A stretch of DNA of 64,000 bases. Source: Methylococcus capsulatus str. Texas = ATCC 19069 (GTDB lineage: Bacteria; Pseudomonadota; Gammaproteobacteria; Methylococcales; Methylococcaceae). The stretch is from NCBI RefSeq assembly GCF_000424685.1, contig NZ_AUKJ01000016.1, forward strand, positions 310,001 to 374,000, in the 5' to 3' direction. A program made the position numbers and the translations under genes. The notes beneath the pieces were generated by a model. The model ran no database searches and was not told the DNA's origin. It was given only the letters and a program-made list of their open reading frames with translations. Below, one piece after another: positions 39,818 to 52,471 of the stretch; position 1 is the stretch's first letter, and every line of letters begins with the position of its first letter.

Positions 39818-39825
<8 letters not shown>
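37744..39825 (-). CDS. glyS: Glycyl-tRNA synthetase beta subunit
   Basis: 693 aa, full length. Beta subunit of the tetrameric (alpha2beta2) glycyl-tRNA synthetase, responsible for tRNA recognition. N-terminus [19 protein letters not shown] is diagnostic; C-terminal anticodon-binding-like helices follow. ATG at 39825; overlaps glyQ by 8 nt, so translation is coupled. Confidence 0.97.
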
Positions 39826-40747
<922 letters not shown>

Positions 40748-40800
40748 AAGCGGTCCGACAGGTTTTCGTGCGGGCGGGAATTATATCCGAAAGTATGGGG

Positions 40801-41676
40801 TCAGCCCTTGGGGCGCGCGGCCGACTTCAGCCGGAACAGGCCGGAGATGTCGTCGTCGCCGTATCCCCGGGCCATGAGTTCGGCGTAGTCGTCCCGGCTC
40901 CGGGTGCTCAGCGGCAGGGGGATTCCCAATCTTTCCGCCATCTCCAGGCAGATGTTCAGGTCCTTGTGGTGCAGGGACAGCTTGAAGCCGGGCTGGAAGC
41001 TGCCGCGGATCATGGTCTTGCCGCGTTTGTCCAGGAACCAGTTGCCGGCGGCGCCGCCGGAGATCACGTCGATGACCTTGTCCAGGTCCAGATCCAAGGC
41101 TTGCCCGAATGCCAGTGCCTCGGTGACGGCCTGGTTGATGCCGGCGCACATCACCTGGTTCACCGCTTTCGTGGCCTGGCCGGCGCCGGTGTCGCCCATG
41201 TGCATGAGGCGGTTGCCCATTGCTGCGAGCACCGGCCGGACTTTTTCCACGGTTTCGGCCCGGCCGCCGATCATCAGGGCCAGGGTGCCGTCGCGGGCGC
41301 CCTCGACGCCGCCGCTCACCGGGGCATCGAGAAAATCGCCGCCCGCCTGGCGGACGGCCTCGGCGGCGCGGCGGGTGGTGGCCACGCCGACCGTCGAGCA
41401 GTCGACGATGACCGCGCCCGGCCGGAGTCCGGGTGTGAGGGCTGCGATCACCTCCAGCACATCGGCATCCGCCGAAACGCAGGTCACGATCACATCGCAG
41501 GCCGGAGCCATTTCCGTGAGCGTTGCCCAGGCAGGGGTGCCGGTCTCGGCGGCGAATGCCCGGGCTTTTTCCGGCGTACGGTTCCAGACGCCGGCCAGCA
41601 GGCCCGCCCGCCGGAGGTTGCGGGCCATGCCCAGTCCCATGGCGCCGAGCCCGACGAAGCCGGTCTTCATGCTCAT
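40801..41676 (-). CDS. NAD(P)-dependent beta-hydroxyacid dehydrogenase (tartronate semialdehyde reductase-like)
   Basis: 291 aa. Rossmann start TGFVGLGAMGLGMARNL, substrate site DAPVSGGVEGARDGTL, catalytic lysine in GQATKAVNQVMCAG and a C-terminal KDLNICLEMA motif. The family includes 3-hydroxyisobutyrate dehydrogenase, 2-hydroxy-3-oxopropionate reductase (GlxR) and succinic semialdehyde reductases; I favour GlxR-like but cannot decide. It overlaps the speA stop by 4 nt (start at 41676, speA end at 41673). Confidence 0.82.
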   Translation of the reverse strand: MSMKTGFVGLGAMGLGMARNLRRAGLLAGVWNRTPEKARAFAAETGTPAWATLTEMAPACDVIVTCVSADADVLEVIAALTPGLRPGAVIVDCSTVGVATTRRAAEAVRQAGGDFLDAPVSGGVEGARDGTLALMIGGRAETVEKVRPVLAAMGNRLMHMGDTGAGQATKAVNQVMCAGINQAVTEALAFGQALDLDLDKVIDVISGGAAGNWFLDKRGKTMIRGSFQPGFKLSLHHKDLNICLEMAERLGIPLPLSTRSRDDYAELMARGYGDDDISGLFRLKSAARPKG

Positions 41677-43550
41677 TCCTCCAGGTAGGTGTAGTTGCTG
41701 AGTCCCGCGATCAGCTCGCTTTCGTACTGCTTGCGCTGGTGCATCGGGATGTCGGCTTCGATCAGCTTCTTGCGGTAGGAACGTTCCAGTTCGTCGGGAT
41801 CGATGTGGACATAGCGCAGCAGATCGTCGGCGCCGTCACCCCTCCGGGTGTGGGTGAAGGTATAACCGCCCGCGCCGTCCAGTTCGACATCCACCGAGTG
41901 GGTGTCCCCGAACAGATTGTGCATGTCGCCCAGGATTTCCTGGTAGGCGCCGACCAGGAAGAAGCCTATCAGGTAGGGTTCGCCGGGGGCCGGCGCATGC
42001 ATACGCAGGGTGTTCTCGATGCTCTGCCGGTCGATGTAGGCGTTGATCCGTCCGTCGGAATCGCAGGTCATGTCCTGGATCACGGCGCGGCGGGTGGGTT
42101 CTTCGCCAAGCCGTTGCAGCGGCATGACCGGGAAGATCTGATCGATCGCCCAGGCATCGGGAATCGACTGGAAGACCGAGAAATTGCAGAACAGCTTGTC
42201 GGCCAGGCGCTCGTTGAGCTCGTCCAGCACGGCCCGGTGGGCCCTCAGCCGGATGTCGAGACGCTGCTGCACTTCGTGGCAGAGGGTGGCGTGGAGCCGT
42301 TCGGCTTCTGCCAGCTGGTCCAGGCCGATCTTGCCTTGAACGTACATGGTCCGGGTTTCGGCGAGGTCGAACTCGGCATCGTGGTAGATGCCCAGTACCG
42401 ATTCGCTGTCCACCCGGCGGAGCAGGTCCTCCAGGTCCTTCAATGGCTGGGCCACCGAGGCGGAGACCGGGCTGGCGTCATAGGTGGCCGCCTCGATGTC
42501 GACGACGTTGGTTACCAGCACGGCATGGTGCGCGCTCATCGCCCGACCGGCTTCGGTGATCAGGTCCGGCTGGGGCAGTCCCTGTTCGGCACAGAGTTCG
42601 GAGAAAGCCCGCACGATGCTGTGGGCGTATTCATCCACGCTGTAGTTGATCGAGCAGTCGCTGACCGAATGCGTGCCTTCGTAGTCGATGCCGAGGCCGC
42701 CGCCGACGTCGACATGATCGACCGGCGCCCCCAGCCGCCGTAGTTCCGCATAGTAGCGGCCGGCTTCGCGCAGGGCGGTCTTGACGTCATTGATGTTGGC
42801 CACCTGGGATCCCATGTGGAAATGCATCAGCCGTACCCAGCCGAGTCCTCCGGCGCGCTCCAGCCGTTTGAGGAACTTCAGGATTTCACCCGCATGCAGG
42901 CCGAATTTCGATTTTTCGCCGCCGCTATTCTGCCATTTGCCGGCGCTGATGCTGGAGAGCCTGATCCGTACACCGAGCTGCGGGGCGATGCCGAGCGCTT
43001 CGGATTCGCTCACCACCAGTTCGAGTTCAGACAGTTTTTCGACCACGATGAAGACCCGCAGCCCCAACCGGCTGCCGATCAGGGCCAGCCGGATGTAGGC
43101 GCGATCCTTGTAGCCATTGCAGATGATGGTGCCGGACTCCGCCAGGGCAAGGATGGCGAGCAGTTCCGATTTGCTGCCGGCCTCGAGGCCGACGCCGCCG
43201 GCGCGGAGAATGTTCTCGATGACGTTGCGCTGCTGGTTGACTTTGATCGGGTACACCGGCGTATAGCCGGCTCCGTAGTGGTAGGCGGCCCGCGCCTTGC
43301 CGAACGCCGACGTCAGAAGGCGGACCCGGTCGTGCAGGATGTGGGGAAAGCGCATCAGCACGGGCAAGGACAATCCCTCGGCACGGACGCCGCGGGCAAT
43401 GGCGGCGATGCTTACGCCTCCCTCGACGCTTCCCCGCTGCGGACAGACCACGACTTCGCCCTCCGGCGCGATGTTGAAATACCCATCGCTCCAGTGCTCG
43501 ATGGCGTAAGTGTCGCGGGCGTCGCTCAGCGTCCAGTTCGCTTTTGTCAT
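41673..43550 (-). CDS. speA: Biosynthetic arginine decarboxylase
   Basis: 625 aa fold-III PLP decarboxylase, making agmatine from arginine for putrescine/spermidine. PLP lysine in YPIKVNQQRNVIENIL; glycine-rich site HVDVGGGLGIDYEGTHS as VDHVDVGGGLGIDYEGT; C-terminal TCDSDGRI with the active-site Cys-Asp. Start ATG at 43550. Divergent from speE across 69 bp, so the two polyamine genes may share control. Confidence 0.95.
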   Translation of the reverse strand: MTKANWTLSDARDTYAIEHWSDGYFNIAPEGEVVVCPQRGSVEGGVSIAAIARGVRAEGLSLPVLMRFPHILHDRVRLLTSAFGKARAAYHYGAGYTPVYPIKVNQQRNVIENILRAGGVGLEAGSKSELLAILALAESGTIICNGYKDRAYIRLALIGSRLGLRVFIVVEKLSELELVVSESEALGIAPQLGVRIRLSSISAGKWQNSGGEKSKFGLHAGEILKFLKRLERAGGLGWVRLMHFHMGSQVANINDVKTALREAGRYYAELRRLGAPVDHVDVGGGLGIDYEGTHSVSDCSINYSVDEYAHSIVRAFSELCAEQGLPQPDLITEAGRAMSAHHAVLVTNVVDIEAATYDASPVSASVAQPLKDLEDLLRRVDSESVLGIYHDAEFDLAETRTMYVQGKIGLDQLAEAERLHATLCHEVQQRLDIRLRAHRAVLDELNERLADKLFCNFSVFQSIPDAWAIDQIFPVMPLQRLGEEPTRRAVIQDMTCDSDGRINAYIDRQSIENTLRMHAPAPGEPYLIGFFLVGAYQEILGDMHNLFGDTHSVDVELDGAGGYTFTHTRRGDGADDLLRYVHIDPDELERSYRKKLIEADIPMHQRKQYESELIAGLSNYTYLEE

Positions 43551-43619
43551 GGGGACCGTCTTTCAAAAACCTCCAATTATGGGGAGAATGCGACATTTTT
43601 TCCACGCAGGAGGAGTTCC

Positions 43620-44477
43620 ATGTGCGACGCACAGGACTGGTTTACCGAATCCTATCCCGATAATGGCAGTGCGCTGTCGCTGAAAATCAGGGCTAAGCTG
43701 CACGAGGAGCAGACGCCCTTCCAGCGCATCGAGATCTACGATACCGAATCGTTCGGCAAGCTCATGGTGATCGACGGCTGCACCATGGTGAGCGACCGCG
43801 ACAATTTCCTCTATCACGAAATGATGACGCATCCCGTGCTGTACACCCATCCCGCCCCGAAGACCGTGTGGATCATCGGCGGCGGAGACTGCGGCAGCCT
43901 GCGAGAGGTGTTGAAGCACTCTGAAGTCGAGAAGGCGGTGCAGATCGACATCGACGAGCGGGTGACGCGGCTGGCGGAACGGTATTTCCCCGAACTGTGC
44001 GAAGCCAACGGCGACCCCCGCGCGGAGCTGTTGTTCATCGACGGCATCCAGTGGGTGAAGGATGCGCCGGATGGGTGCGTCGACGTCATCATCGTCGACA
44101 GCACCGATCCCGTCGGTCCGGCGGAAGGGCTGTTCAACGAGGCGTTTTTTCGCCAATGCCACCGCTGTCTGCGCACCGACGGTATCCTGGTGCAGCAGAG
44201 CGAATCGCCCCTGTTCCACCTGCCTCTCATTGCCTCGATGCATCGCATCATGCGGCAGGCGGGTTTTGCCCAGACGCGCACGCTGTTCTTCCCGCAATTC
44301 ATCTATCCCTCGGGCTGGTGGAGCGCGACCATGGCGGGTAAGGGGGACCTGAACCGGTTCCGCGCGGATGCGGCGGAGGCGAAGCTGTTTCCGACCCGGT
44401 ATTACAACGCGGACATCCACCGGGCCGCGTTCGCCGTTCCGGAATTTTTCGGCGATGCCCTGCGCGAGTTGGTCTGA
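43620..44477 (+). CDS. speE: Spermidine synthase
   Basis: 285 aa aminopropyltransferase transferring from decarboxylated SAM to putrescine. ATG at 43620 has a near-perfect ribosome-binding site (AGGAGG); the open frame upstream is antisense to speA and not real. Seen: GGGDCGSLREVLKH (nucleotide site; the commoner family form is GGGDGG), QIDIDERVT, VIIVDSTDPVGPA (catalytic Asp) and FVQQSESPLFH as LVQQSESPLFH. No speD in the window. Confidence 0.95.
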   Translation: MCDAQDWFTESYPDNGSALSLKIRAKLHEEQTPFQRIEIYDTESFGKLMVIDGCTMVSDRDNFLYHEMMTHPVLYTHPAPKTVWIIGGGDCGSLREVLKHSEVEKAVQIDIDERVTRLAERYFPELCEANGDPRAELLFIDGIQWVKDAPDGCVDVIIVDSTDPVGPAEGLFNEAFFRQCHRCLRTDGILVQQSESPLFHLPLIASMHRIMRQAGFAQTRTLFFPQFIYPSGWWSATMAGKGDLNRFRADAAEAKLFPTRYYNADIHRAAFAVPEFFGDALRELV

Positions 44478-44492
44478 GCGCATGACAGCCGG

Positions 44493-44530
44493 CCATTTGT
44501 CAAGATGCGATCGGTCCGATACCATTTGTC
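44493..44530 (+). promoter_or_regulatory. Direct repeat upstream of marR-type gene (candidate operator)
   Basis: CCATTTGTC occurs exactly at 44493-44501 and 44522-44530, 29 bp apart, with the short palindrome ATCGG-T-CCGAT (44510-44520) between them. They occupy the 56-bp gap between speE and the MarR gene, just before its ATG. Operator role is inferred from position. Confidence 0.4.
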
Positions 44531-44533
44531 GCC

Positions 44534-45106
44534 ATGGAAGCTGATCGCATATACGATTATCTGGAGCGGATTTCGAACCTCATCCGCATGGATGCGCGCC
44601 GGTCCGAAAGCTTCAAAGGGCTGCAGCCCGTGCAGCTCGAAGCCCTCCATTATCTGGCCAGCTGCAACCGCTACAGCAATACGCCGCTGGCCGTCGCCGA
44701 ATATCTCGGACTGACCAAGGGGACGGTCTCGCAAACCTTGGCCGTCCTGGAAAACAACGGCCTGATCGTCAAGGAAAGCGATGCCCGCGACCGGCGCGTG
44801 GTGCACGTGCTGTTGACCGAGACCGGCCGGCGGCTGCTGGACGAGTCGATTCCGCCCCGCGTGCTGCGCGCGGCACTGCGCGCGATTCCGCAGGATCAGC
44901 GTCCGTTGCTCGAATCCGCCCTCGCCGGCGTGCTCCAGGCGATGCAGGTCGCCAACCGGCTCAAGACTTTCGGGGCCTGCAAGAGCTGCCGTCATCACAT
45001 CGTTCTGGAAGACGCCAGCCGCCGATGCGGCCTCACCGGCGAACGGCTGTTCGAGGAGGATGCCGAGATGATCTGCCGCGAGCATCAACTGCCCGCCGGG
45101 GATTGA
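44534..45106 (+). CDS. MarR-family regulator with C-terminal cysteine cluster
   Basis: 190 aa. Winged helix of the MarR type: LQPVQLEALHYLA, LAVAEYLGLTKGTVSQTLAVLE (recognition helix region, residues 52-73), wing SDARDRRVVHVLLTETG. Beyond the usual about 145-residue domain there is an extension with four cysteines, C149, C152, C165 and C181 (CX2C-X12-C-X15-C), plus several histidines, suggesting a metal or Fe-S site. Located 56 nt after speE; target genes unknown. Start ATG at 44534. Confidence 0.85.
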   Translation: MEADRIYDYLERISNLIRMDARRSESFKGLQPVQLEALHYLASCNRYSNTPLAVAEYLGLTKGTVSQTLAVLENNGLIVKESDARDRRVVHVLLTETGRRLLDESIPPRVLRAALRAIPQDQRPLLESALAGVLQAMQVANRLKTFGACKSCRHHIVLEDASRRCGLTGERLFEEDAEMICREHQLPAGD

Positions 45107-45169
45107 GAGGGGGCGGACAGCCGGGGAAGCTGTCCGTGTGGTCCTTGTTGTGTCGCCGGGGCTGCGCCG

Positions 45170-47497
<2,328 letters not shown>

Positions 47498-47819
47498 TCG
47501 ATTGTCGCTCGTCCGGTCGGCTGCGGACCGGGAATTATACTCAGGAAGCACCGGTCAAATCGGGTGAATTTTAGGGCGGCATCGGTGACAATGAAATCGA
47601 AAACCAGCCCACGGTCTCGCAGACATTCGCCGGTGGCGGTTACCTGGACAACAGGTGTTCGTTTCCTTCATGCAAATAGGGTTTTTCTTGCCCGGAAAGG
47701 TATACAATGCGGGGCGAGGTTAAATGGAAGGGGCGTTGTCGCGGACGTTCGCGATAACGGGTGGTGCGAATGCCGCTTCGGCTCATGGGCCGCGGCCGGC
47801 GTGTCTGTTGAGGATGAAA
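47498..47819. promoter_or_regulatory. Divergent control region acs / rpoS
   Basis: 322 bp without a gene. Minus-strand TATAAT at 47534-47539 suits acs. On the plus strand TATACAAT at 47701-47708 is a possible -10 for rpoS, without a convincing -35. A TTGAGG ribosome-binding site at 47808-47813 precedes the rpoS start. Confidence 0.45.
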
Positions 47820-48851
47820 ATGATGTCGTCTGAAGTCGTTTTGGGGTTGGACGGGAGCCTCGTCGAAGGTTTGGGATATGCCGAAGAGGTGGTCGAGATC
47901 GAAATCGAAATGGATGCCGGGGGGGAGAGCGAAAGGGACGCCGAGGATGGCTGCGGCGCCGAGATCTGGTGCGAGGATATCGTCGATGACGGCGGAGATA
48001 CGGTCGAGACGGGTTCGGAGCTTGATGCAACACGCATCTACATGAACCAGTTGGGGAAATGGAGGCTTTTGACGGCGGAGGAGGAAAAACACTTCGGGCG
48101 GCTCGCCCTCGAGGGTGACGAGGATGCCCGCCGCCTCATGATCGAAAGCAATCTGCGCCTGGTCGTCAAGATTGCGCGCCGCTATCTGAACCGCGGATTG
48201 CCTTTGCTCGATCTGATCGAGGAGGGCAATCTCGGCCTGATCCGCGCCGTCGAAAAGTTCGAGCCGGAACGTGGTTTCCGTTTTTCCACCTATGCCACGT
48301 GGTGGATACGGCAGACGATCGAGCGCGCTCTGATGAGTCAGGTCCGGGCGATCCGGCTTCCAATCCACGTGGCTAAGGAAATGAACGCCGTCCTGAAGGC
48401 CTATCGGAGCCTTTCCGCCAAGATGCAGGGCACGCCAACGGCCCAGGACGTGGCCCGGCAACTCGACAAACCGTCCGAGCGCGTCGAACAGCTTCTCAGG
48501 CTGAGTGAAAAAGATTTGTCGGCCGATGCGCCGATCACGGCCGATTCTTCCAAATCCTTGCTGGACATGGCGCCGGATGACAGCCAGAGTCCGGTTACCG
48601 ACACGCTGCTCGCCGAGCGGATTGAACAGAAAATCGACGAATGGCTGGGACGGCTGAACCCGCGCCAGCGGGAAGTCCTCCAGCGCCGTTTCGGCCTCGG
48701 CGGGCATGAGGTATCGACGCTCGAGGCAGTGGCCGCGGACTTGGGAGTGACACGCGAACGGGTGCGTCAGATTCAGCGGGAGGCTCAGCTCAAGCTCCGT
48801 TCGATCCTGGAGGCGGAAGGCTATACGGCGGATGCGGTCTTGCAGAGTTGA
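47820..48851 (+). CDS. rpoS: RNA polymerase sigma factor RpoS
   Basis: 343 aa stationary-phase/stress sigma factor. Region 1.2 [20 protein letters not shown], region 2 [19 protein letters not shown] with [19 protein letters not shown], region 3, and region 4 [19 protein letters not shown] with the helix-turn-helix. The acidic N-terminal part (about 20-60) is unusually rich in Glu/Asp with two Cys. ATG at 47820 is preferred for its spacing from TTGAGG; ATGs at 47814 and 47823 are alternatives. Not next to nlpD or mutS, its usual neighbours. Confidence 0.92.
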   Translation: MMSSEVVLGLDGSLVEGLGYAEEVVEIEIEMDAGGESERDAEDGCGAEIWCEDIVDDGGDTVETGSELDATRIYMNQLGKWRLLTAEEEKHFGRLALEGDEDARRLMIESNLRLVVKIARRYLNRGLPLLDLIEEGNLGLIRAVEKFEPERGFRFSTYATWWIRQTIERALMSQVRAIRLPIHVAKEMNAVLKAYRSLSAKMQGTPTAQDVARQLDKPSERVEQLLRLSEKDLSADAPITADSSKSLLDMAPDDSQSPVTDTLLAERIEQKIDEWLGRLNPRQREVLQRRFGLGGHEVSTLEAVAADLGVTRERVRQIQREAQLKLRSILEAEGYTADAVLQS

Positions 48852-48921
48852 GCAGGCCCGTCGACCCTGCGTTCGATCTGCGCTAAATTTAGCTGGAATG
48901 CAACGGCTTCGAGAGACAACC

Positions 48922-49311
48922 ATGATGCTTCGTAAACTCGGAAGCCTGGGACTTGCCGCCGGCTTGGCGGCATGCGCTTCTCTGGAGGAGAAGGTCCAGG
49001 ATACGGAACAATTGTTGGCGGCGGCGGGATTCAAGATCAACTATGCACAAACGGCGGAGCAGCAGGCCAATGTCAAGGGGATGACTCAGTACAAACTGGT
49101 TGCGCATCCGAAAGGTGACAAAGTGATGTACATTTACGCGGATGCCAACATTTGTCAGTGCATCTATGTCGGCGATGCGGATGCCTACGCCCGCTTCCAG
49201 AAGCTCGCTGTGGAAAAGGAAATCGCCGACGAACAGAGGCAGGCGGCGGAAACCAACCTCGACGCCACCATGAATTGGGGCATGTGGGGGCCTGGATTGT
49301 GGTGGCCGTGA
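48922..49311 (+). CDS. Small hypothetical lipoprotein
   Basis: 129 aa, not recognised. Lipoprotein signal peptide with lipobox LAAC (C18). The mature part has a central NICQCIYVGDADAYARFQKL stretch, a Glu/Gln-rich helix and a short tryptophan-rich end (NWGMWGPGLWWP). Start at the first of two ATGs (48922), with GAGAG upstream. Sits 70 nt after rpoS and could be cotranscribed. Confidence 0.78.
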   Translation: MMLRKLGSLGLAAGLAACASLEEKVQDTEQLLAAAGFKINYAQTAEQQANVKGMTQYKLVAHPKGDKVMYIYADANICQCIYVGDADAYARFQKLAVEKEIADEQRQAAETNLDATMNWGMWGPGLWWP

Positions 49312-49376
49312 ACGGCGGTCGCCCGCCCCGTTGATCGATCAACCCGAGGCGCCCTTTCAGTGCGTTCTTTGGGAGC

Positions 49377-50861
49377 CTATTTGCGCCAGAACGCCGGCGT
49401 GAAAATGATCAGTGCCGTGAAAACCTCGATGCGGCCCAGAAACATCGCGATGGTGCATGTCCAAGTCTGGAAGTCGGAAAGCGCGGCGTAATTGCTGGCC
49501 GGCCCCACCACGTTGAGTCCGGGGCCCGCGTTGTTGATACTGGCGATGATGGCGGAGAAGGATGACACCATGTCCAGCCCGCTGACCACCAGCAGCAACG
49601 TCAGAATGACGATGCTCATGAAATAGACGAAGATGAAACCGAGCACCGACAGGATGATATTGGAGGGAATCACCATGTGTCCGATCTTGAGCGGATTGAC
49701 CGCCGTCGGATGGGTGAGCAGCAGCATCTGCAATTGACTTTGTTTGATCAGGATCAGTGTGCGCATCATTTTGATGCCGCCCCCCGTCGAGCCGGTACAA
49801 GCCAGAACGCTGCTCAGGAATAACATCCATAGCGGTGCGAACAAAGGCCACTGGTTGTAGTCCACCGAGGCGAACCCGCAGTCGGTGGCGATGGACACGA
49901 CGTTGAAGCTCGCATGCCGCAGAGCGGTCCAGAAATCAGAATAACTTTGGTGTGCGACCAGGAACAGCGCGATGGCCACGCAGCTACCCAGCGCCAGAAC
50001 CAGGTAGGGAATGGCCTCGATGTCATGCCGATACACCTTCAGACTCCGGGCGTGGATCGCCAGGAAGTGGGTCGCGAAGTTCATGCCCGCGACCAACATG
50101 AAGACCATCAGGACCCCTTCGATCAGGGGGGAGTCGAAATAACCGACGCTGGCGTCATGAGTCGAGAAGCCGCCCAGGCTCATGGCGGCGAAGGCATGGC
50201 AGACGGCGTCCAGCCAGCTCATGCCGGCCATCTTGAGGCACAGGATGCAAGCCGCGGTAATAGATGCGTAAACCAGCCAAAGTTTTTTGGCGGTCTCCGT
50301 GATCCGGGGTGTCAGCTTGTTTTCTTTCATGGGGCCGGGCGTTTCCGCCATGAATAACTGGCGTCCGCCGATGCCGAGGACGGGGAGGATCGCAACCGCC
50401 AACACGATGATTCCCATCCCCCCGAGCCAGTTCAGTTCGTGCCGCCAGAGATTGATGGCGGGTGGCAGCTGATCCAGGCCGGCCAGCACCGTCGCCCCGG
50501 TGGTGGTCAATCCAGACATGGCTTCGAAATAGGCGTCCGTGAACGACAGCCCTTCGATGTACGATATCAGCGGGAACGTGGCGAAGGCCGCCATTCCGGT
50601 CCAGGCCAGCACGACGAGGATGAAGCCGTCTTTGGACTTCAGATCGTAGCGGTACTGCCGGGTGGCGATCCAAAGTAAAGCGCCGGCGCCGATGGTGAAG
50701 AGCGCGTCTTCGATGAAGAGAAGGGCAGTACCGTCACCCGTCAGCAGGGATGCCATGATCGGGAGCAGATAGGTCAGACTGAAGACGATCAGCATCAGTC
50801 CGAAGACGCGGGCCAAAGACAGCAGGCGCTTCACGGTGCTACGGGAGGCAGGCCAGGACAT
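49377..50861 (-). CDS. trkH: Trk-type potassium uptake membrane subunit TrkH
   Basis: About 494 aa polytopic inner-membrane K+ channel-like subunit. The four selectivity-filter loops typical of the family are recognisable: SGLTTTGATV, FSTHDASVGYFD (divergent second filter), ATDCGFASVD and INNAGPGLNVVG. Needs the cytosolic NAD-binding subunit TrkA, which is not nearby. Several in-frame ATGs exist (50861, 50873, 50888, 50897) with no clear ribosome-binding site; 50861 gives the alignment-typical N-terminus. Confidence 0.9.
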   Translation of the reverse strand: MSWPASRSTVKRLLSLARVFGLMLIVFSLTYLLPIMASLLTGDGTALLFIEDALFTIGAGALLWIATRQYRYDLKSKDGFILVVLAWTGMAAFATFPLISYIEGLSFTDAYFEAMSGLTTTGATVLAGLDQLPPAINLWRHELNWLGGMGIIVLAVAILPVLGIGGRQLFMAETPGPMKENKLTPRITETAKKLWLVYASITAACILCLKMAGMSWLDAVCHAFAAMSLGGFSTHDASVGYFDSPLIEGVLMVFMLVAGMNFATHFLAIHARSLKVYRHDIEAIPYLVLALGSCVAIALFLVAHQSYSDFWTALRHASFNVVSIATDCGFASVDYNQWPLFAPLWMLFLSSVLACTGSTGGGIKMMRTLILIKQSQLQMLLLTHPTAVNPLKIGHMVIPSNIILSVLGFIFVYFMSIVILTLLLVVSGLDMVSSFSAIIASINNAGPGLNVVGPASNYAALSDFQTWTCTIAMFLGRIEVFTALIIFTPAFWRK

Positions 50862-50993
50862 CGTCAACGGCATTGTTGGGATAGGCATGGGCACCATGCC
50901 GCGCTCAGATTGCCGGCGCGGGCCGCTCTGCGGGATCGGGGCCATGATCCCGGCGCGCCCGACGACCTTGGGCGGTTCATGGGGGCGTCGGAT

Positions 50994-52433
50994 TTACCGC
51001 GGCAAGTCGGATCGGCCCATGAGGAACTCGTCCACCGCGCGGGCTGCCTGGCGTCCCTCGCGTATGGCCCAGACTACCAGCGACTGTCCTCGCCTCATGT
51101 CGCCGGCCGCGAAGATCTTGTCCACCGAAGTCCGATAGTTTCGAGTATCCGCCTGGACATTGCCGCGTTCGTCCAGCCGGACGCCGGTTTCCTGCAGCAG
51201 TCCCTCCTGTACCGGATGGACGAAGCCCATGGCGAGTAGAACCAGGTCGGCCTGGAGTGTGAACTCGGTGCCGGGAATTTCCTCCATGACCCAGCGCCCG
51301 CCTTCCTGTTTCCAGTTGACCTTGATGCAATGGATCGCGGTCACCTTGCCGTTTTCACCGCTGAAACGCTTGGTTGCGATGCTCCAATGCCGTTCACAGC
51401 CCTCCTCCTGGGAGGAAGAAGTGCGTAGCCGGTTCGGCCAGTTCGGCCAGGTGAGACTCTTGTCTTCCTTGGCCGGCGGTTGGGGCAGGATTTCCAACTG
51501 CACCACCGAGGCGGCTCCCTGGCGCACCGAGGTGCCAATGCAGTCGGAACCGGTATCGCCGCCGCCGATGACGATGACGTGTTTGTCGGTCGCCAGAATG
51601 CCTTCTGCTTCGTCTATCGTATCACCGGCAACACGCCGGTTCTGCTGCTTGAGGAACTCCATCGCGAAATGGATGCCGGCCAATTCGCGTCCGGGAACGG
51701 GAAGGTCGCGCGGTTTTTCCGAGCCACCCGCCAGCACGATGGCGTCGAATTCGGCCATCAGCCGGCTCAGCGGAATGTTGGCGCCGATATGGCTGTTGGG
51801 ACGGAAGATCACGCCTTCCGCCTGCATCTGGGCGATGCGGCGGTCGATGAGATGCTTTTCCATCTTGAAGTCGGGAATGCCGTAGCGCAGCAGGCCGCCG
51901 ATGCGGTCGGCCTTTTCATAGACCACCACGCCGTGACCTGCGCGTGCCAGTTGCTGGGCGCAGGCGAGACCGGCCGGCCCGGAGCCTACCACCGCGACCC
52001 GCTTGTCCGTGCGCCTGCTGGGAATCTGCGGCCGGATCCGATTCTCTTCCCAGGCCTTGTCCGCAATGGCGCATTCGATGGTCTTGATGGTGACCGGTTC
52101 GTCATTGAGGTTCAACGTGCAAGCCGCTTCGCAGGGAGCCGGGCAGATGCGACCGGTGAACTCCGGGAAATTGTTGGTGCTGTGCAGTACCTCGAGGGCT
52201 TCCTCCCAGTCACCCTGGTATACCAGGTCGTTCCAATCGGGAATGATGTTGTTGATCGGGCAGCCCTGGTGGCAATAGGGGATGCCGCAGTCCATACAAC
52301 GCGCGCCCTGACGGCTGACTTCCTCGTCGCTCAGCGGCACGATGAATTCGCGGTAGTGCTGAATCCGGTCGGCGACCAGGGTATAACGCCGATCCTGCCG
52401 CGCGATTTCCATGAAACCGGTGGGTTTTCCCAT
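50994..52433 (-). CDS. gltD: Glutamate synthase small (NADPH) subunit
   Basis: 479 aa. Flavoprotein passing electrons from NADPH to GltB. N-terminal cysteine clusters for two [4Fe-4S] centres ([15 protein letters not shown] and CPAPCEAAC), FAD-binding [16 protein letters not shown] and NADPH-binding [16 protein letters not shown]-terminal [19 protein letters not shown] at 52433 ([12 protein letters not shown]); the frame open upstream lies in the 38-nt gap to gltB. Confidence 0.96.
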   Translation of the reverse strand: MGKPTGFMEIARQDRRYTLVADRIQHYREFIVPLSDEEVSRQGARCMDCGIPYCHQGCPINNIIPDWNDLVYQGDWEEALEVLHSTNNFPEFTGRICPAPCEAACTLNLNDEPVTIKTIECAIADKAWEENRIRPQIPSRRTDKRVAVVGSGPAGLACAQQLARAGHGVVVYEKADRIGGLLRYGIPDFKMEKHLIDRRIAQMQAEGVIFRPNSHIGANIPLSRLMAEFDAIVLAGGSEKPRDLPVPGRELAGIHFAMEFLKQQNRRVAGDTIDEAEGILATDKHVIVIGGGDTGSDCIGTSVRQGAASVVQLEILPQPPAKEDKSLTWPNWPNRLRTSSSQEEGCERHWSIATKRFSGENGKVTAIHCIKVNWKQEGGRWVMEEIPGTEFTLQADLVLLAMGFVHPVQEGLLQETGVRLDERGNVQADTRNYRTSVDKIFAAGDMRRGQSLVVWAIREGRQAARAVDEFLMGRSDLPR

Positions 52434-52471
52434 TTTTCTCGATACCTCGTTCTTGATTTTGTGGGCCGGGC

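Noticed and set aside
45115-45135. Hairpin GGACAGC/GCTGTCC after the MarR gene
   Set aside because: Stem is good but no T-run follows on either strand, so I do not call it a terminator.
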